21,830 bases of DNA from a virus. This document shows positions 18,676 to 21,830 of the stretch, in pieces (the first letter of the stretch is position 1; every line of letters begins with the position of its first letter). The position numbers were made by a program, and so were the translations under genes. The notes below the pieces were generated by a model. It saw only the letters and a list, made by a program, of their open reading frames with translations, was not told the DNA's origin and made no database searches. The stretch covers positions 1-21,830 of IMG/VR virus record IMGVR_UViG_3300025141_000892; one strand, 5' to 3'.

Positions 18676-19914
18676 TTACGCTGTTAAAGTAGTATATTTA
18701 ACAAAAGAAGCACCAGAAGCAACTCCCCAGTCAAAGTAGTTGTTCATAATTAAACGAACACAACCAGTTCCAGCTGCAGAATAAGGATCAACAATTATGT
18801 TTGATGGTCCAAATTGAGCAAAATAAACTCTACCAAAATCCCCGAACATTCCATCCCCAGACGCACCAGCAGAAGAAGCAGGAGCAGAAGAGAAATATCC
18901 TGGATATCCAGCTAACCTATCATCTACATATAAAGGATAAGTTGAAGAAACTTGAGCTTCTTTCTTGATAGCTGAATAAAGCTCCCAAGAGTTAACAAAA
19001 GAAAGATTTCCATCTAATCCATGGTCATCAGCAACTGTTTGAATAGCTTCTAACATATCAGAAGCAATTGAACCAGTAGCAAAAGTAGCTTCAGTAAATG
19101 TTAAAGTTCCTGAAGTTCCAACTATACAACCAGGAGCACTTGTTACATTTGAAGAACCAAACATAGCAGCGTCAATTTGAGTTGCCATATTTCTTCCCAT
19201 ATCTCTCATAACAGATGCTTCAGCAGCAGGTCCGTTTTGAGCTAATATAACATTTGATAAATCTGCATAACCAGTTAATCTATTTGGAGATAATGTTACT
19301 TTTCCAAAGTCTGCGCCACCATCAGCAGAAGCAGCGTTTTCAGCAGCCCACGCAACAGTTGAACCTCCAGCAATAGGAAGTACAGTATCGGCTGCGACCG
19401 TTCCTAAGTCATTGATTCCAACTCTATTATAAAGACCAGAAGCAGCTAAACTATCTACATAAGCACCAACAGCAGTTGGAGCAATTGCAGAAGTTCCTTG
19501 ATCAATTGCAGCTCTTTCTTCTTTTAACATTGTTGGAATACCAATACCTTGTAAACCTTTTCTTGCTTCAGTTTCTGCTTCTTGATGCATTTCTGCCTCA
19601 ATCCCAGTAAGTTGTCCACCATTAGAAACTTCTCTAACAGCTTTAAATAAACTCCATCCTCTTGTTGCTTTATCAGTGTTTACTTTTTGAACTGGAGTTC
19701 CAGCTAACTTTACATTATTTCTAATTTCAGTTTCAACTTTCTCAGCTCTTTCAATTTTTGCAGCTAATTCATCTGCATTTTTTAGAAGTGAATCCATGTT
19801 ATCATTTTCTTCTGAAGTCAAATCTCTTTCTTCTGCAGTTGCAGTTTCTTTGATTATTTCTAAAGAATCAATAATATCATTTCTCATTTCTTTCAATTCA
19901 ATACTTGATTTCAT
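18676..19914 (-). CDS. HK97-fold major capsid protein
   Basis: 412 residues. Residues 1-~105 are charged and helical (ELKEMRNDIIDSLEIIKETA, then LLKNADELAAKIERAEKVET), the scaffolding-like delta domain cut off by the prohead protease in this family. The fold itself starts near 125 (TSAIAPTAVGAYVDSLAASG) with the N-arm and E-loop, then the P-domain helix (RDMGRNMATQIDAAMFGSS, about 240-258) and ends SFVKYTTLTA. The order portal, protease, capsid is the standard HK97 one. The cleavage point is not clear by eye; around residue 95-120 is likely. Protein-coding GC content is higher than in neighbours, with many Ala/Gly codons, as usual for a highly expressed protein. Confidence 0.93.
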   Translation of the reverse strand: MKSSIELKEMRNDIIDSLEIIKETATAEERDLTSEENDNMDSLLKNADELAAKIERAEKVETEIRNNVKLAGTPVQKVNTDKATRGWSLFKAVREVSNGGQLTGIEAEMHQEAETEARKGLQGIGIPTMLKEERAAIDQGTSAIAPTAVGAYVDSLAASGLYNRVGINDLGTVAADTVLPIAGGSTVAWAAENAASADGGADFGKVTLSPNRLTGYADLSNVILAQNGPAAEASVMRDMGRNMATQIDAAMFGSSNVTSAPGCIVGTSGTLTFTEATFATGSIASDMLEAIQTVADDHGLDGNLSFVNSWELYSAIKKEAQVSSTYPLYVDDRLAGYPGYFSSAPASSAGASGDGMFGDFGRVYFAQFGPSNIIVDPYSAAGTGCVRLIMNNYFDWGVASGASFVKYTTLTA

Positions 19915-19927
19915 TTTAAAAAATTTT

Positions 19928-19942
19928 TTATTATTATTATTA
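19928..19942. repeat. Short TTA trinucleotide repeat
   Basis: Five perfect TTA units (TAA on the coding strand) lie in the 25-base gap between the prohead protease and capsid genes; the last unit is the protease stop codon. They make back-to-back stops and an A/T-rich leader in front of the capsid start. Probably just an unstructured start region. Confidence 0.6.
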
Positions 19943-20545
19943 TTTTGTTCGTTTTATTAATTCAATTTTTAGTTTCGCCAACGAACGCGCAACCAAATCT
20001 GTTTCCTCTTCTTTTATTTCTTGTTTTTCTTTATACATTGCCAAACCTCTTTGAGCTACTACTAAATCAGAATCCGCTTGACTGTATGCCGGATATGTTA
20101 CTACAGCTACATCATACAATCTATCAATAGAAGTTATAGTTCTAATATCATTCCCTTCATCATCTGTACTCCATTCATCTGCTCCAACAGTAAACGCAAA
20201 TGAACTTTGGTTTATATTTCCATTTTTCATATTAATAGCCAAGTCTTTTCCATAAGAAGTTTCTGGAATAGAAAATTCATATCTTAAACCTTTTTCATCA
20301 ACAGTTAAATCAAGAGTTCCAGTTGTAGAACGTGCTAAAATTAATGATTCATCATGATTAATTAATGCACGCACATCTGATCTTGCAATTGTTTCTTGAC
20401 TAATTGCAGTTGGAGATATATACTCATAAAATCCTCCCAAGTTTTCGGATCTGCTGTTAAATATGCTTCCATATCCGACAACGACATCTTGATTATCTTC
20501 TTTTGTTTCAAATCTGTTTTCAATGTTAAATATTCTTTTTTCCAT
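19940..20545 (-). CDS. HK97-type prohead protease (S78)
   Basis: 201 residues counted from the ATG at 20545. From this start (MEKRIFNIENRF) the likely catalytic residues fall at His64 (INHDES), Ser115 (NQSSFAF, second Ser) and Asp145 (LYDVAVVTYPAY), close to positions I recall for HK97 gp4 (His65, Ser115, Glu146). VVGYGSIFNSRSENLGGFYE near the start and PAYSQAD after the last catalytic strand are typical. An in-frame ATG at 20599 would add 18 residues and overlap the portal gene by 23 bases; it is less likely. The enzyme removes the capsid delta domain during head maturation. The C-terminal tail (KEKQEIKEEETDLV and onward) is charged and may be self-cleaved. Confidence 0.88.
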   Translation of the reverse strand: MEKRIFNIENRFETKEDNQDVVVGYGSIFNSRSENLGGFYEYISPTAISQETIARSDVRALINHDESLILARSTTGTLDLTVDEKGLRYEFSIPETSYGKDLAINMKNGNINQSSFAFTVGADEWSTDDEGNDIRTITSIDRLYDVAVVTYPAYSQADSDLVVAQRGLAMYKEKQEIKEEETDLVARSLAKLKIELIKRTK

Positions 20546-20576
20546 AATTGTATTGTTATATTTTTTGTCCCAGATT

Positions 20577-21767
20577 TTAATCTTCTCCATCTGTTCCAAT
20601 TTTGTTTATTGTAGTCATATTCATTTGAAGATAATTTTCATCTCCAGAATCTATTTTGTTTAAATCTTCTTTTTGTCTTACTTCATTAATACTCATCCAT
20701 CCATTTGTAATTGCAGTTTTATAATAATCTGCTCTATCTTTTACGTTTCCTCTAAGTAATCCGTTTACATTAAACTTAATATATTCTCTTCCAATAGCAT
20801 TTCTTCTAAATAATTTAAGACTCATCTCCAATTCTATTTTTGAAATAAAAGGCATGAGAGAATAAGTTACATATTCCTGATTTTGCATTTCTATATTATT
20901 AAAACTTGATTTACTTAAATCAGCCAGCATGTGAGGTTTGATTGAGAAAATACGACAGACTTCTTGCACGCTAAATTCTCTGGACGCCAAAAACTGGGCC
21001 TGATCTGGAGTAACGGATATGCTTTTGTATTTCAATCCCTCCTCTAATACTGCCGTTTGGTTACTACCATTCAAAGTTCCATAATTTTTATTGAAGCTAT
21101 TCCTCAATCTATCTATGGCCTGTTCTGACAGTGCTCTATCTGATTCCAATATCCCCGACAATTTTCCACCATTCTTAAAGAATGTTGAACTGTACTCTTG
21201 CACATCCATACCCCATCCAATAGCGTTCTTGCATTGCTGAATTGGCGAAAGTCCACTAATACCATCTGGTCCTGTAATCAATTTGAAATGAAGAATGTTT
21301 TCTGAGTCATAAGTTTCTCCAGATTTATCAACTCTATAATAAAGTTTATTGTCTAAAACATAAGTATCAACATTCACATAGTTTAATGGAATCAATTCTA
21401 ATACTCTCCCGTTTCTATTTCTTACAATTTGAACATAAGAATTTCCATCTGATAACATATCCATCATAATCTTTTCGTAAAAAGTTATTTTGTTTTGATA
21501 TGAATTAGGTTGGTATTTAACTAAAAAAGATAAATCAGAATCCACTTCTACTCTATCTCCATTGTTTTCTTTTCTAAAAACTCCAACTGGTAAAGTTGAA
21601 ACGCTTTCAGAAAGTAATCTCATTGCAGCCCAAACAGCAGAAAAAGTTAAAGCTGTTGTTGGAGAAACTTGTGTTGTTGGTCCAAAGGGAAGTTGATAAT
21701 TTACACTTCTTTGTTCTTTTTTCTGAGGTCTGGAAAAGATGTTTTGAATTGATTGCAGTATGCCCAC
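20577..21767 (-). CDS. Portal protein (HK97 family)
   Basis: 396 residues. It begins GILQSIQNIFSRPQKKEQRS and runs through VSPTTALTFSAVWAAMRLLS, ESVSTLPVGVFR, MMDMLSDGNSYVQIVRNRNG, LELIPLNYV and YDSENILHFKLITGPDGISG, then LSPIQQCKNAIGWG. That is the full N-terminal series of HK97-type portals. SREFSVQEVCRIFSIKPHML and the final GNVKDRADYYKTAITNGWMS, NEVRQKEDLN complete the family pattern. The portal ring is the DNA gate at one head vertex. The start is a GTG at 21767; the same frame is open for 21 further codons to the window edge, but MGIL.. is the usual family start. Terminase must lie beyond the right edge; the 63 bases to 21830 hold no assignable gene. Confidence 0.92.
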   Translation of the reverse strand: MGILQSIQNIFSRPQKKEQRSVNYQLPFGPTTQVSPTTALTFSAVWAAMRLLSESVSTLPVGVFRKENNGDRVEVDSDLSFLVKYQPNSYQNKITFYEKIMMDMLSDGNSYVQIVRNRNGRVLELIPLNYVNVDTYVLDNKLYYRVDKSGETYDSENILHFKLITGPDGISGLSPIQQCKNAIGWGMDVQEYSSTFFKNGGKLSGILESDRALSEQAIDRLRNSFNKNYGTLNGSNQTAVLEEGLKYKSISVTPDQAQFLASREFSVQEVCRIFSIKPHMLADLSKSSFNNIEMQNQEYVTYSLMPFISKIELEMSLKLFRRNAIGREYIKFNVNGLLRGNVKDRADYYKTAITNGWMSINEVRQKEDLNKIDSGDENYLQMNMTTINKIGTDGED

Positions 21768-21830
21768 TATATAATTTTTTGCAATTATACTATTAAAACT
21801 ATCTTTTGTTATGTAACATTGTTTCCTTTG

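Noticed and set aside
21768-21830. End of the terminase large subunit gene
   Set aside because: Two of the three minus frames end here, for example TAA at 21811-21809, but fewer than ten codons are visible, so none can be assigned.

Overview
The window reads as part of the genome of a tailed dsDNA phage with a long non-contractile tail (siphovirus-like; no sheath gene is visible). The host is probably a Bacteroidetes/Flavobacteriia bacterium. The reasons are very low GC content, A-rich translation starts with little Shine-Dalgarno signal, and one near-perfect Bacteroidetes-type promoter (TTTG-N19-TATATTTG). Every gene I can support lies on the minus strand, so transcription runs from high to low coordinates. 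Open frames on the plus strand are shadows. No integrase, terminase, tRNA or CRISPR is visible, so lifestyle cannot be decided from this window.

Late block (21767 down to 6850). In transcription order: HK97-type portal, prohead protease, HK97-fold major capsid protein, gp6-like connector, head-closure protein, gp10-like neck protein, a tail-terminator protein fused to a LamG-like domain, two small unknown proteins, major tail tube protein, a tail assembly chaperone pair joined by a predicted -1 ribosomal frameshift, tape measure protein, two large tail-tip/adhesin-like proteins, a 48-residue membrane protein, an M15 peptidase endolysin, a holin-like protein, and a metallophosphoesterase. Intrinsic terminators sit directly behind the capsid gene and the tail tube gene, probably to give those two abundant proteins extra short transcripts. 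A terminator at 6770-6811 ends the block.

Control region (6603-6849). It holds the terminator of the late block, three AACGAAA repeats spaced 11 and 31 bp, and the promoter that starts the second operon.

Second block (6602 down to 1). Small unknown and membrane proteins come first, then a replication set: a DnaA domain IV-like protein, an ssDNA-binding-like protein with an acidic DDMPF tail, a winged-helix protein and a replication-initiator-like HTH protein. Next is an unusual cassette (4083-1264): an IbrA/YbdN-type PAPS-reductase-family PP-loop protein, an ectoine-synthase-like cupin, an IbrB/YbdM-type ParB-like protein, a 146-residue unknown, and an 85-residue protein that looks like a free-standing copy of the C-terminal domain of the PP-loop protein. 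The genes are tightly packed and often share ATGA start/stop overlaps. Further unknowns, a small HTH protein, a 44-residue membrane protein and a partial NinB-like gene follow at the left edge.

The cassette at 1264-4083 is the best candidate for an undescribed system. It resembles IbrA/IbrB but carries extra cupin and small-domain parts inside a phage replication operon.
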